Shown: piece after piece, positions 1-9,727 of the stretch
Layout: each line of letters begins with the position of its first letter
Numbering within the stretch: position 1 is the stretch's first letter
Assembly: GCA_041392305.1 (NCBI GenBank)
Contig: JAWKMJ010000018.1
Span: forward strand, 1 to 64,000
DNA: 64,000 nucleotides
Direction: 5' to 3'
Origin: JAGQYP01 sp041392305
Lineage (GTDB): Bacteria; Bacteroidota; Bacteroidia; Flavobacteriales_D; Crocinitomicaceae
The notes under the pieces: model-generated
Told to the model about the DNA's origin: nothing
The model's database searches: none
Seen by the model: the letters and a program-made list of their open reading frames with translations, nothing else
Program-made: the position numbers and the translations under genes

Positions 1-1359
1 GTGCTTTCTATCGAAAATGAAAAAATCAGCAGGGACCCAGTGTTAAATGGTGGACTCAACGACACTTACATTAGAAAAATAGATTTTAAAAAAGGGATTT
101 TCTTTTTTCTTCATCGCTCAGGGTTAGAACTTTTTGACACAAAAGATCAAAGCTGGAGTTCATTAGGAACACTTGAAGGAATTGTTTCATCAACAGTTAA
201 TGATTTTGCAGTTATCGGAGATTCCATTTGTATTATTTCGGAAGGATTACCGATACTTTTGAATTACAAAGAAATCAAATCTGATTTTGGTAAAATAGAC
301 TTAATTTTTGAGCAGTTACTCCTAGGGTCAAAGGATATAAGGGATGAAAATAAATTGAATTTTCGGGAGAATGATCTGAAAGTAGCTTTTGAATTCAGAG
401 GGATATTATTTGCAAGAGAATGTAAACTCAAAATCCAACTTAACAAAAATGGGAATAAAGGAGAATGGGAAGATTTTCCTGTCTATTTAGGGAAATATCA
501 AAAACTAGATCTCAACCCTGGCATATACCAACTCAATTTTCAAGTAGTCTATCGTGGACAAGTATTTATTGAAAAATCATTCTCTTTTGAAATCACCCCT
601 CCATTTTGGAATGAACTTTGGTTTCAAATAAGCATTTTGTTGGGTGTGGTGTTGATCATTGCTTTAGCCTATAAAATCAGGCTAAACATTACTACAAAAC
701 GTTCAAAATTAGAAAGTGAAATTGCAAGATCCAGACTTACGGCAATTCAGTCACAAATGAATCCCCATTTTATATTCAACGCACTGAATTCAATTCAAGA
801 TCAGGTTTTACATGGAGAAAAGATCAACTCTTATTCCTATATCTCAAAGTTTGCTGATTTAGTTCGTAAGACATTGGAATATTCTGATAAAGACCTTATT
901 ACTCTCGATCAAGAAATCAAACTGATTGAAATCTATTTGACATTAGAAAAACTTAGGTTTGATGAAAAACTTGAGTATGAAATCAATTTCGAAGATATCG
1001 AAGGTACTTTAATTCCTCCAATGATCTTACAACCATTTATTGAGAATGCAATTGTTCATGGATTACTGCATAAAGAAGGAAAAGGAAAGTTGAAAATAAA
1101 TATTTCCAAAACTCATTCCGACACTCTTGAATGCTTGATTGAAGACAATGGTATTGGAAGAAAAAAATCAAAAGAAATTCAAGATAGAAAGATGAAAGAC
1201 CACACTTCTTTTTCAACAGGAGCAACGGAAAGAAGGCTTCAAATTTTGTCCCAACGTTACAATAAAGAATTCAAATTTTTCTATACTGACTTGGAAGAAA
1301 ATGGAGCTTCAATTGGCACTCGATTAACTATACAAATCCCATTACTTCAAAAATTTTAA
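1..1359 (+). CDS. LytS-type sensor histidine kinase, 3' part (5' end outside window)
   Basis: The frame is open to the left edge, so the true start lies upstream. The visible 452 residues begin in what looks like the end of a propeller-type sensor, then a beta-rich stretch (about 120-198) like a Y_Y_Y domain, one membrane helix (about 206-226), and a His_kinase (PF06580-type) module. The phospho-acceptor is His256 in the motif QMNPHFIFNALNSIQ, and the ATP-binding N box is QPFIENAIVHG. The family phosphorylates LytTR regulators, and such a regulator begins one base after the stop. The signal sensed is unknown. Confidence 0.9.
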   Translation: MLSIENEKISRDPVLNGGLNDTYIRKIDFKKGIFFFLHRSGLELFDTKDQSWSSLGTLEGIVSSTVNDFAVIGDSICIISEGLPILLNYKEIKSDFGKIDLIFEQLLLGSKDIRDENKLNFRENDLKVAFEFRGILFARECKLKIQLNKNGNKGEWEDFPVYLGKYQKLDLNPGIYQLNFQVVYRGQVFIEKSFSFEITPPFWNELWFQISILLGVVLIIALAYKIRLNITTKRSKLESEIARSRLTAIQSQMNPHFIFNALNSIQDQVLHGEKINSYSYISKFADLVRKTLEYSDKDLITLDQEIKLIEIYLTLEKLRFDEKLEYEINFEDIEGTLIPPMILQPFIENAIVHGLLHKEGKGKLKINISKTHSDTLECLIEDNGIGRKKSKEIQDRKMKDHTSFSTGATERRLQILSQRYNKEFKFFYTDLEENGASIGTRLTIQIPLLQKF

Positions 1360-1360
1360 A

Positions 1361-2155
1361 ATGAGTGGAAACGAGCAATCCCCAATAAAAGTAATTATTG
1401 TCGACGATGAAACATCCGCGATAAAAAATCTCAGTAGTTTGATTCAACATATCAACCCTCGCATCTCCATTGTCGCAACTGCTGAAGACCTGGCAAAAGG
1501 AATTGAAGCGATTAAGGAACACAAACCAGATGTTGTTTTTCTTGATATTGAAATGCCCAATTACGCTGGGTATGAAATAATAAACTTAATAGATAAGATC
1601 GATTTTGAAATTGTTTTCGTCACCGCTTACAATCAGTATGCTCTAAAAGCATTTGAATTGGCTGCCCTGGACTACATTGTTAAACCTGTTGAGATTGAAA
1701 GATTAGAAGACACTCTTCAAAGAATTGAAAAAAGACAAATTGAAAAAGTGAGCCAAGATCAAGTAAAGGTTCTCAATTCAGCTTTAAACAAGGAATCAAC
1801 GAATCAGATTATTGTAATCGATAAAGGTTATAAATATTTACTAAAACTGGAAGATGTCATTGCTTTTGAAGCGCAAAGAGCCTATTGCAATATTCATACT
1901 ATCGATGGTAAAACTTATTGTGCATCCAAAAATCTCAAGCATTTTGAATCAATTCTGATAGATTCGAACCTTTTCTTCAGAATTCACAAGTCCTGGTTAA
2001 TCAACCTAAATCACATTCAAAGCTATGCGAAATCAAAATTCGCCATCTTTCTATCAAATAACATAGAAGGAAAAATATCAAAATATAGAATAGCTGAATT
2101 CGAGATTGCAATCAATCAAAAAAAGTCATTCGGAAAAGAAAAACGTCATTCGTAA
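1361..2155 (+). CDS. LytTR-family response regulator
   Basis: This is a 264-residue two-domain regulator. The receiver domain (about 9-125) has the acidic pair D15/D16, the phospho-acceptor D62 in VVFLDIEMP, and a conserved KP near residue 106. The LytTR DNA-binding domain (about 155-250) contains the typical FFRIHKSWLINLNHI segment. It starts with ATG directly after the kinase stop, so the two form a two-component pair. The targets are unknown; the WG-repeat gene 53 bases downstream is the nearest candidate. Confidence 0.9.
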   Translation: MSGNEQSPIKVIIVDDETSAIKNLSSLIQHINPRISIVATAEDLAKGIEAIKEHKPDVVFLDIEMPNYAGYEIINLIDKIDFEIVFVTAYNQYALKAFELAALDYIVKPVEIERLEDTLQRIEKRQIEKVSQDQVKVLNSALNKESTNQIIVIDKGYKYLLKLEDVIAFEAQRAYCNIHTIDGKTYCASKNLKHFESILIDSNLFFRIHKSWLINLNHIQSYAKSKFAIFLSNNIEGKISKYRIAEFEIAINQKKSFGKEKRHS

Positions 2156-2208
2156 ACACTTTTGATATTCAATAAAAAGCAGTATTAACATTGTAAAAAA
2201 ATACTGTA

Positions 2209-4818
2209 ATGAACTCGAAATTTTCATTTTTATTGACTTGCTCTTTTCTATTTCAATTCACACTCTTTGGTCAAGATTGGGACAAAACTTTTTCAGTAAA
2301 ATATGGCCATCAGGTGGTGAAAAAAGGTGAGAAATGGGGCTTGATTTCTGAATCTGGAAAGATCATTTACCCTGCCGAATACGACTGGATTTCTGATGTC
2401 TATGAGGATATATTCGTAATAAAAAAGGATAATAAATATGGACTTTTCAATACAAAAAAGAAAGAAATACTAGACCTAACAAACGGCTACATTCATAGAA
2501 CAGAGACCTACCACTATATAGTTACAACCCCAGATAAAAAGATTGTTTTCTATTCTCCCTTGGGTAAAAAAATCCGAGATACAGACATCCAAAAATGTTG
2601 GTCCGATAAGAATGGATATGGAGTTTTTAAAGAAAATGATAAATATGGATACTATTCTTCAAATCTAGAAATTGCAATTCCAGCAAAATACGATGATGCA
2701 TTTGATATTGAAAATGATCAAGGAATCGTAAAATTGAATGGATTGGAAGGACTGATTTCTACTTCAGGAAAAATAATCATCCCTATTGAGTGTATAAAAA
2801 TAACTCGGAATAAGAAAACAGAGGAATATTACGGATACCGAAACGATAAAGAATTTCAAATATTTAACAAAATTGGACTAAAAGTCAGTGACCTTTGGTT
2901 TGAAAAAATATTCGAATACAAAAACGAAAGAAGAATGGCAATAAGCGAAGGGAAATATGGCTACCTAGATTACCACAGTAAAGTTGTCATCCCCTTTAAA
3001 TATTCAAAAGCCTACAATTTTGAAAAAAATGGATATGCAAGCGCTGCCTTAGATGGAAAGTTTGGAATTATAGATGAATCAGGGAATACTATTGTTCAAT
3101 TTCGGTATTTGAAAACTGCAAATTCTTCTTTTGGATTCATGGGTTATGTTAAGGAAGATCAATTTGTTTTAATCAACCACAAAGGGCTGCAAACATGTGC
3201 GCATTTTTTTACTAAAATTTGGAATGCAAAGGAAGGATTTTCCGTTGTTCAAAAAGGGGACAAATACGGTTATGTGAGTACGGAAGGAAAACTAGAAATC
3301 CCGCTTGATTTTGATGATGCTTTTGATTTCAAAAATGGTAAAGCTAAGGTCATTAAAGATGGTAAAACTGGATATGTTTTTACAGATGGCACAGTAAAAT
3401 GGTCTGATAATGCAAATAAAAATGTAAATCCTAATGCCTATGTTCAAAAAACAGGAGCCGTTGCTCTAAAAATCCCGAAGAAACACGTTGATCGATTTGC
3501 GACAAAATCAAGATATATTCAGAATAAAATAGTGCCCTTTTACAGCAAATTGATAGGCGTTGGACAAAAAAGACACACTCAAGATAAACCTGGCGTAATC
3601 ACTGTATACCACAAAGTAACGTCTTCTTCTGACGAGATGACTTCTAATGACTTTTACTACGGAAAAAACGTCTGTTTTAGAGATGTTTTCGTTGATCAAA
3701 ATGAAAGAATCATCACAGGAGGAGAAAATTGCCTTTTAGCTTTCAATACCGATGAAAGTATCTCCCTTCATAAAGAATTAAAACTGGACAACCTTATTGT
3801 CACCACAGTTGCTGATGGAGGAAAAAATGTTGTTGTAGCTCTAGCAGTAGACAAATTCTTTGATTACAGATTTCGATATGAAGAGGATGAAAGAGACGAT
3901 ATAGGTCAAGGTTTGACTCTCATTGTATGGAACTACGAGACAGGTCAAAAATTCACCAAAAGAATTGTTGAACAAGAAGTAAGCAAATTCCAAAAAGCAA
4001 TCAAAACCAAAGATGGCCAAGTAGTCATTGCCTACAGTGAATTGAATTTAAAAAATCGTGAAGACGAATTAACAGCGAGTATAAGTAGTTATAAAAATAA
4101 AGTATTCAAACTAAATCCAATGAAGACCCTTGAGAGCAAAGCTCTTTCTTTTACTTGGGAACTAGGAATATCAAAGGAATATAATTCTCAATTCCAAGAC
4201 CTAATTGAAGATCGTAAGGAAAAAATTGTCATTGCTTTAAAATCAGGTAAAAATTTCGGGTTAGTTCAAATATCTAAAAATGGAGAGCTGATCAATTCCA
4301 AATATACTGACCATGTTGTAGGAGAAACATGGGCAAGATCTACTGGATTTGAGGGGGTGCAGAAAGATGATTGGTTTGATATTAGTTTAAGATCCAGAGT
4401 TTTATTAGCGGAAGATCCTAATTCAGATGGTTATATTGTTTGCAAAAGATTAGCCCATGATGCCATGAAGGTAAAAAATGAAGATGGGAAGAGCTATTTC
4501 CCTGCTCAACCTACGTTTTTCTATGTAAACACAAATTCACTAGAAGTGGAAACTTGGGATTTTCTTTGCATTTCAGACTATGGTAGACATAGTGGGTATT
4601 CCGCCTCTCACCATATTCTAAATGCTTCTTCAGTTAAATCGTTTGTCTGGCATCCTAAAGCTGGTAAATTCATTCTAACAGAAGAGTTCAGAAATATAGA
4701 TGGTGAAACCTCTTCAAGTAATTCTTTCCATTTGAACATATGGATGATCAAACCTTTGTGGGATCGAAATTGGAAATCTGGAGCTCACGATCAAAAAAAC
4801 TATGTTGATTCCTACTAA
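2209..4818 (+). CDS. Secreted WG-repeat protein
   Basis: This 869-residue protein has a clear signal peptide (hydrophobic 5-20, ending near FGQ). Residues about 30-400 hold six or more WG/KWG beta repeats of the form KYGxxxxxGKxxIPxxYDxxxxF, for example KWGLISESGKIIYP and KYGYVSTEGKLEIP. The C-terminal half (about 430-869) is beta-rich without a domain I recognise. WG-repeat proteins are common in Bacteroidota and mostly uncharacterised. It follows the two-component pair in the same direction and could be its target. Confidence 0.75.
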   Translation: MNSKFSFLLTCSFLFQFTLFGQDWDKTFSVKYGHQVVKKGEKWGLISESGKIIYPAEYDWISDVYEDIFVIKKDNKYGLFNTKKKEILDLTNGYIHRTETYHYIVTTPDKKIVFYSPLGKKIRDTDIQKCWSDKNGYGVFKENDKYGYYSSNLEIAIPAKYDDAFDIENDQGIVKLNGLEGLISTSGKIIIPIECIKITRNKKTEEYYGYRNDKEFQIFNKIGLKVSDLWFEKIFEYKNERRMAISEGKYGYLDYHSKVVIPFKYSKAYNFEKNGYASAALDGKFGIIDESGNTIVQFRYLKTANSSFGFMGYVKEDQFVLINHKGLQTCAHFFTKIWNAKEGFSVVQKGDKYGYVSTEGKLEIPLDFDDAFDFKNGKAKVIKDGKTGYVFTDGTVKWSDNANKNVNPNAYVQKTGAVALKIPKKHVDRFATKSRYIQNKIVPFYSKLIGVGQKRHTQDKPGVITVYHKVTSSSDEMTSNDFYYGKNVCFRDVFVDQNERIITGGENCLLAFNTDESISLHKELKLDNLIVTTVADGGKNVVVALAVDKFFDYRFRYEEDERDDIGQGLTLIVWNYETGQKFTKRIVEQEVSKFQKAIKTKDGQVVIAYSELNLKNREDELTASISSYKNKVFKLNPMKTLESKALSFTWELGISKEYNSQFQDLIEDRKEKIVIALKSGKNFGLVQISKNGELINSKYTDHVVGETWARSTGFEGVQKDDWFDISLRSRVLLAEDPNSDGYIVCKRLAHDAMKVKNEDGKSYFPAQPTFFYVNTNSLEVETWDFLCISDYGRHSGYSASHHILNASSVKSFVWHPKAGKFILTEEFRNIDGETSSSNSFHLNIWMIKPLWDRNWKSGAHDQKNYVDSY

Positions 4819-4854
4819 AGTGTTATAGATTACAATTTAAATCAGCTATTCCGT

Positions 4855-4862
4855 TAATTTTG
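4855..4862 (+). promoter_or_regulatory. Putative Bacteroidota -7 box TAATTTTG
   Basis: The sequence TAATTTTG fits the Bacteroidota sigma-A consensus TAnnTTTG and lies 66 bases before the methyltransferase start. I do not see a convincing TTG -33 box, so this is only a candidate. Confidence 0.3.
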
Positions 4863-4928
4863 CATTGCTGAATGATTTAGTGCTCATTCATGACGTCATA
4901 AAATCATACATCAATAAGTCATAAATCA

Positions 4929-5552
4929 ATGGAAACAAACTACAAACAACACTGGGACGAAGCCTTCGAAAAAACAGAAACGGAGAAATTAGGCTGGTAT
5001 GAAACTACGCCTCAAAAAACTTTGGAATTGATTCACCATTGCAATATTCCAAAAGACGCCAGAATTCTTAATGTGGGAGTAGGGACAACAACATTGATTG
5101 AAGCTTTAATTGAGGAAGGCTTTACCAATATCCTCGCAAGTGACCTAAGTACTTCTGCTCTAGATCTACTGAAGAAAAGAGTCCAATCCGACAAAGTCAC
5201 TTACGTTCAAGACGATTTAACACACTCTCAAAACTTGAAAGATATCGAGCCCATTGATTTATGGATTGACAGAGCTGTGCTGCATTTTTTCAATGAAGAA
5301 AAAGACCAAAAAGCCTATTGGGAATTACTAAACAAAGTCTTAAAACCTGGTGGATATGCATTAATTGCTGCTTTCAGTTTGCAGGGAGCGGAAAAATGCT
5401 GTGGTTTGCCTGTACATCGCTATTCCGCAGATATGTTAGCAAAAGGAATTGGAACGGATTTCCAGCTTGAAGAGGCTTCAGATTACACTTTCATCAATCC
5501 CCATGGAGGAGAAAGACCTTATGTGTATACTTTGTTTCGGAAAAACTTTTGA
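4929..5552 (+). CDS. Class I SAM-dependent methyltransferase
   Basis: This 207-residue protein has a SAM-binding motif I (ILNVGVGTTTLIEAL, about 44-58), an acidic motif II (ASDLSTSAL) and a post-motif region DLWIDRAVLHFF typical of small thiol- or tellurite-type methyltransferases. The substrate cannot be told from sequence. It stands alone between a WG-repeat gene and convergent lipoprotein genes. A short degenerate repeat with CCGAGCGATA words follows its stop (5561-5607). Confidence 0.8.
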   Translation: METNYKQHWDEAFEKTETEKLGWYETTPQKTLELIHHCNIPKDARILNVGVGTTTLIEALIEEGFTNILASDLSTSALDLLKKRVQSDKVTYVQDDLTHSQNLKDIEPIDLWIDRAVLHFFNEEKDQKAYWELLNKVLKPGGYALIAAFSLQGAEKCCGLPVHRYSADMLAKGIGTDFQLEEASDYTFINPHGGERPYVYTLFRKNF

Positions 5553-5560
5553 GTGTAGAA

Positions 5561-5607
5561 CCGAGCGATAGTGAGCTCATCGACCGATAGGGAGATAATG
5601 ATTCGAG
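5561..5607. repeat. Short degenerate dispersed repeat (GATAGGGAGATAAT word)
   Basis: The stretch contains CCGAGCGATAG and CGATAGGGAGATAAT. The reverse complement of 34850-34868 (AACCGAGCGATAGGGAGATA) shares the same words, so this intergenic sequence belongs to a dispersed family found at gene ends in this window. Confidence 0.45.
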
Positions 5608-5645
5608 TTTAGAGTTTTTTGGGGGAAGTTTGAATGCTTTATTCC

Positions 5646-6161
5646 TTATTTATTGCTTGCTTCGAAAACTTCTTCTAGGGATCGGGCGGATCTTCCTAGA
5701 ATGGCGTGCATGTAGTCATTTTGCTCTTTATTCGCGTAGGACATCTCGCCTTCTATCTGTATAAATCGCCCGTGCAGCTGAATTTTGCCATCTAGTTTTT
5801 CATAAGAAATAAGGTCTTTGGATTCGGTTACTTCCATTACCAAATGATCTCCTTCCAAATAAAATTTTCCTTTCGTTATGGTATCTTCTGGTAAGTGGAA
5901 TTTTCTTGAAACGGAAAACCATTCGTCGTTTTCATTGAAAATCAATCCAACGGTTCCTCCAACTGGAAATTTTTCGAGTTTGTGTCCTCGGGTAAAGCTT
6001 TGACTAATCAATACCCAATAGCCATTCATCGCTTTTCTTAAGTCTGTTTTTTCTGAGATTTTTCTTCCTTCTTTCTTTCCTACAGACTCACTATCTGAAC
6101 CACATGAAAAAATTCCAAGGCAGATCAACCCAATAAATATGACACTACTTGCTCGCTTCAA
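5646..6161 (-). CDS. Lipoprotein, lipocalin-like, paralogue of the upstream gene
   Basis: This is a 171-residue protein with a lipoprotein signal peptide and lipobox GIFSC (Cys20). The rest is beta-strand rich, with GYWVLISQSF near the start of the mature barrel-like part. This resembles small lipocalin-like lipoproteins of Bacteroidota. Its start overlaps the end of the upstream gene by 17 bases, so they are translationally coupled. Function unknown. Confidence 0.65.
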   Translation of the reverse strand: MKRASSVIFIGLICLGIFSCGSDSESVGKKEGRKISEKTDLRKAMNGYWVLISQSFTRGHKLEKFPVGGTVGLIFNENDEWFSVSRKFHLPEDTITKGKFYLEGDHLVMEVTESKDLISYEKLDGKIQLHGRFIQIEGEMSYANKEQNDYMHAILGRSARSLEEVFEASNK

Positions 6162-6669
6162 GGCTATCTAATTTTGTTATGATTGATTCAATATTGTAGG
6201 TAGATCTTCTAAATGTGGAGTGATGGTATTCTTTACTTCCATCGTTTTCAACCCACTCACCTTCCAGTTCCATTTGGTCTCCTTCAAATTTCACTTTGCA
6301 AGACAAAAACCTTGTAGCTCTTCCGGTAAAGTTCTTTTTTTCATTAAAAACAACCTGCTCTTCCTTTATGGTATAATTCCCGGATGTTACCGTATCAATA
6401 TTGAATAAGGTATAGAAAGTCCGGTCTTCTCGAATAATTAAATAGATCTCAGCCTTCCCAGGAATATCGGTGAGTGGTTCTTCTGGAGTTTCTGCAATCT
6501 GCTTTGCCCTCCATTCCCCGACGATACTTTTATATGAATCTTGGCTCAACTCTTTGTTTTCCTTAATCGGCGGTTTCTTCGTGCCATTCTTTTTCGATTC
6601 CTTTTGAGAATCACTGCAAGAAAAAAGAAAAAATATGCCTGCTAAAGCAAAACCGAGTTTCCAATTCAT
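6145..6669 (-). CDS. Lipoprotein, lipocalin-like
   Basis: This is a 174-residue protein with a signal peptide and lipobox FLFSC (Cys18). The mature part begins with a Lys/Glu-rich linker, then VGEWRAKQI, resembling the GYWVL position of its neighbour, and later RSTYNIESI. The shared layout (lipobox, linker, beta barrel, C-terminal ...EASK/EASNK) suggests a tandem duplication. It is first in a two-gene minus-strand unit. Function unknown. Confidence 0.65.
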   Translation of the reverse strand: MNWKLGFALAGIFFLFSCSDSQKESKKNGTKKPPIKENKELSQDSYKSIVGEWRAKQIAETPEEPLTDIPGKAEIYLIIREDRTFYTLFNIDTVTSGNYTIKEEQVVFNEKKNFTGRATRFLSCKVKFEGDQMELEGEWVENDGSKEYHHSTFRRSTYNIESIITKLDSLEASK

Positions 6670-6714
6670 AAGTTGATTGATTTTGAGGGTGAAAGATAGT
6701 AAATAAACTAGAAA

Positions 6715-7200
6715 TTAAAACTGTAATGAATAAAATCGGAGTATCTCCCCATCTACTTCCCTTTTATCTTTCAAACTAAACCCCAACTTTTCAAAAATTT
6801 TAATTGAGGCATGATTTCCCTCCACGATAATTGCATAAACCTCTGAAAGTTGTTTTTCTTCTTGAGCATAGTTCAACAATCTCTGCATCAGTTCAGTGGC
6901 AAAGCCTTTTCCCCAAATATCTCGTCTAAGATGAACTCCCATGTGTATAATCGGCTCATCCATAAAGTTGTTCAGATTGATGGTTCCAATAAATTTGCCC
7001 TCTTTGGAGTAGACTACCCAAAAACCAATCTCATTTTCATTTTTTTCAATTTTCCCTTTCAGAAAAGTTCTGTAATAGCTTTCATCTTTGTCTTCATGAG
7101 GTTTGATATATTTCCAGGTATCCGGCTCAAAATACATTGCTAGCACAACTTCCACATGCTTTTCTTCCAATGGAGTTATCCGTGTTCTTTTTGTTTCCAT
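6715..7200 (-). CDS. GNAT-family N-acetyltransferase
   Basis: I chose the ATG at 7200 (METKRTRITPLEEKH); the longer frame would need a TTG at 7218. The 161 residues show the RimJ/RimL-type GNAT fold: start TKRTRITPL, the acetyl-CoA loop region LRRDIWGKGFATELMQ, and the C-terminal IKIFEKLGF. These enzymes acetylate amino groups of proteins or small molecules; the substrate is unknown. It is divergent from pheT with a 70-base gap. Confidence 0.8.
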   Translation of the reverse strand: METKRTRITPLEEKHVEVVLAMYFEPDTWKYIKPHEDKDESYYRTFLKGKIEKNENEIGFWVVYSKEGKFIGTINLNNFMDEPIIHMGVHLRRDIWGKGFATELMQRLLNYAQEEKQLSEVYAIIVEGNHASIKIFEKLGFSLKDKREVDGEILRFYSLQF

Positions 7201-7270
7201 AAATTTTGAATGTTTCAAACTTACATAAAACCACCAAAAACCTTAAATTCGCGGTCAAATTTCGAATACA

Positions 7271-9697
7271 ATGAATATATCCTATAACTGGCTGAAAAAC
7301 TATCTTGATTTTGATCTTTCTCCGGAGCAAGTTTCCAAAATCCTAACTGATACAGGACTGGAAGTGGAAGGAGTGGAAAAAGTTCAGGCGATCAAAGGTG
7401 GTTTGGAAGGTGTGGTCATCGGGGAAGTTTTGACAAAAGAAAAACATCCGGATGCGGACAGACTGAATGTAACAACAGTAAATCTAGGGAATGGTGAGCC
7501 CGTACAAATCGTTTGTGGAGCGCCAAATGTAGATGTAGGTCAGAAAGTACCTGTTGCCACTGTTGGAGCAACGCTTTACCCTTCGCCTGATGAAGAATTC
7601 AAGATTAAAAAATCGAAAATTAGAGGTGTCGAGTCGAATGGGATGATTTGCGCGGAAGATGAATTAGGCTTAGGAAAAGATCACGATGGCATCATGGTTT
7701 TGGATCCTGCTGCACAACCTGGTACGGCGGCCGCACAATATTTTAAACTGGAAGACGACTATTTGATAGAAATTGGTCTGACACCCAACCGTGCAGATGC
7801 CATGGGACATATCGGGGTAGCAAGAGATTTGAAAGCTTACTTGAATGTTCATGAAGACAAAAAATTAGAGATCAAATTACCAGATACTAGTTATAAAAAA
7901 GGGAATTTCAAGTGTTTGCCTATTCAGGTGCAAAACCAGGAAAAATGCCCCCGTTATGCAGGAATGCTGATCAAAAATGTGACAATCAAAGAATCCCCAA
8001 AATGGTTGAAAGACAAATTGGGTGTGATTGGTCTGACTCCGATCAATAACGTAGTAGACATTACCAATTTCGTATTGCATGAAACCGGAAATCCACTGCA
8101 TGCTTTTGATGCGGATGTGGTTGGAGATAAAGTAGTTGTACGAACAGCAACAAAGGGTGAAAAATTTGCGACTTTGGATGAAGTTGATAGAACATTGGAT
8201 TCAGAAGACTTGATGATTGCCAACGCTTCCGATTCCATGTGCATTGGTGGAGTTTTTGGTGGATTGAAATCAGGCGTATCCGAAAAAACGACTTCTATTT
8301 TCTTAGAGGCGGCTTATTTCAATCCGGTTTCTGTTCGAAAAACAGCTAAAAGACATGGATTGAATACAGACGCTTCCTTTCGATTTGAAAGAGGAGTAGA
8401 TCCAAATAATGTTTTATTTGCCTTGGAAAGAGCCGCGAGTCTTATTTGTGAATTGGCGGGTGGAGAATGTTCTGAAATTGAAGATATCTATCCAAATAAA
8501 ATAGAACACTTTACCGTAGATTTCTCTTACAATCGATGCAATATGCTGATCGGAAAAGAAATCCCGAAAGCTACTGTGAATGCAATCTTGAAAAATTTGG
8601 ATATCGAAATTATTGAAGAAAATGGAGATCAGGCTAAACTGAGCGTGCCACCGTACCGAGTGGATGTACAAAGAGAAGCAGATATTGTTGAAGAAGTATT
8701 GAGAATTTACGGATTCAATAATGTAGAGATTCCAGCAAAAATGACTTCTTCCCTATCCTTTTCTGAAGAGATTGATGAGGAAAAAGTGGTGAATATGATT
8801 TCAGACATGCTTGTAAACAATGGTTTTTTAGAAATCATGAATAATTCACTGACCTCTTCAGCTTACATTGAAAAATCGGCCACAGAAAAATTGAGTGTGG
8901 ATGAAAATGTCGTGATGTTGAATCCTTTGAGTCAGGATTTAGATGTGATGAGACAATCCTTGATCTTTAATGGTTTGGAAACTATTGCATACAACCAAAA
9001 CAGACAAAATCCAGATTTAAAGTTATTTGAATTCGGAAAGACTTATAAAAAATCGGAGGGAAAATATTTCGAGAACAAAAGATTAGCTCTTTTCATTACA
9101 GGTTCGATGGAAACTGAATCCTGGAATACGAGCACAGAAAAAGTGACCTTTGCGGATATTCAAGGATTTTTGAACTTGATTCTGGATAAGCTTGGAATCA
9201 ACAAGAACATCCAATACAATGCACTTTCCAATGATTTAAAGGAAGATGGACTATCCATTCATATTGCGAATAAAGAAATTGGAAACATCGGTTGGATCAA
9301 CAAAAAGGATTTGAAGAATTTCAGCATCAAATCAAAAGTATATGCCATCGATTTGGATTGGGATGTCCTTCTTTCTCTCCTGAAAATGAATAAGGTGAAA
9401 TTCAAAGAATTGCCTAAAACTCAGTCGGTAAGAAGAGATTTTTCTTTGTTGCTGGACGAGAAAGTGAAATTCGCAAAGATCAGAGAGATCGCATTTAAAA
9501 ATGAAAAGAGAATTTTGCGAGATGTAGGATTGTTTGATGTTTACGAGGGTAAAAATCTCGATAAAGGAAAGAAGTCCTACGCGGTTAATTTCATTTTTCA
9601 AGATGATGAAAAGACGCTTCAAGACAAACAAGTGGACAAGATCATGGAAGCCATTAGGGGTGACTTGGAGTCCAAATTGGGAGCTGTATTAAGATAA
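7271..9697 (+). CDS. pheT: Phenylalanine-tRNA ligase beta subunit
   Basis: This 808-residue protein has the full PheT architecture. It starts with MNISYNWLKNYLDFDLSPEQ, followed by a tRNA-binding OB domain (about 40-150, VKEKHPDADRL-like GEVLTKEKHPDADRLNV), the B3/B4 editing region with NPLHAFD, B5 (about 400-475), the catalytic-like core and a C-terminal FDX-ACB anticodon-binding domain (about 715-808, PSV-like KTQSVRRDFSLLLDE). With PheS it charges tRNA-Phe in the cytoplasm. The alpha subunit gene is not in this window. The pseudaminic-acid operon starts 30 bases after its stop and may be read through from it. Confidence 0.97.
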   Translation: MNISYNWLKNYLDFDLSPEQVSKILTDTGLEVEGVEKVQAIKGGLEGVVIGEVLTKEKHPDADRLNVTTVNLGNGEPVQIVCGAPNVDVGQKVPVATVGATLYPSPDEEFKIKKSKIRGVESNGMICAEDELGLGKDHDGIMVLDPAAQPGTAAAQYFKLEDDYLIEIGLTPNRADAMGHIGVARDLKAYLNVHEDKKLEIKLPDTSYKKGNFKCLPIQVQNQEKCPRYAGMLIKNVTIKESPKWLKDKLGVIGLTPINNVVDITNFVLHETGNPLHAFDADVVGDKVVVRTATKGEKFATLDEVDRTLDSEDLMIANASDSMCIGGVFGGLKSGVSEKTTSIFLEAAYFNPVSVRKTAKRHGLNTDASFRFERGVDPNNVLFALERAASLICELAGGECSEIEDIYPNKIEHFTVDFSYNRCNMLIGKEIPKATVNAILKNLDIEIIEENGDQAKLSVPPYRVDVQREADIVEEVLRIYGFNNVEIPAKMTSSLSFSEEIDEEKVVNMISDMLVNNGFLEIMNNSLTSSAYIEKSATEKLSVDENVVMLNPLSQDLDVMRQSLIFNGLETIAYNQNRQNPDLKLFEFGKTYKKSEGKYFENKRLALFITGSMETESWNTSTEKVTFADIQGFLNLILDKLGINKNIQYNALSNDLKEDGLSIHIANKEIGNIGWINKKDLKNFSIKSKVYAIDLDWDVLLSLLKMNKVKFKELPKTQSVRRDFSLLLDEKVKFAKIREIAFKNEKRILRDVGLFDVYEGKNLDKGKKSYAVNFIFQDDEKTLQDKQVDKIMEAIRGDLESKLGAVLR

Positions 9698-9727
9698 AAC
9701 GCTATTTTTAGCACAAATTGACAATGC

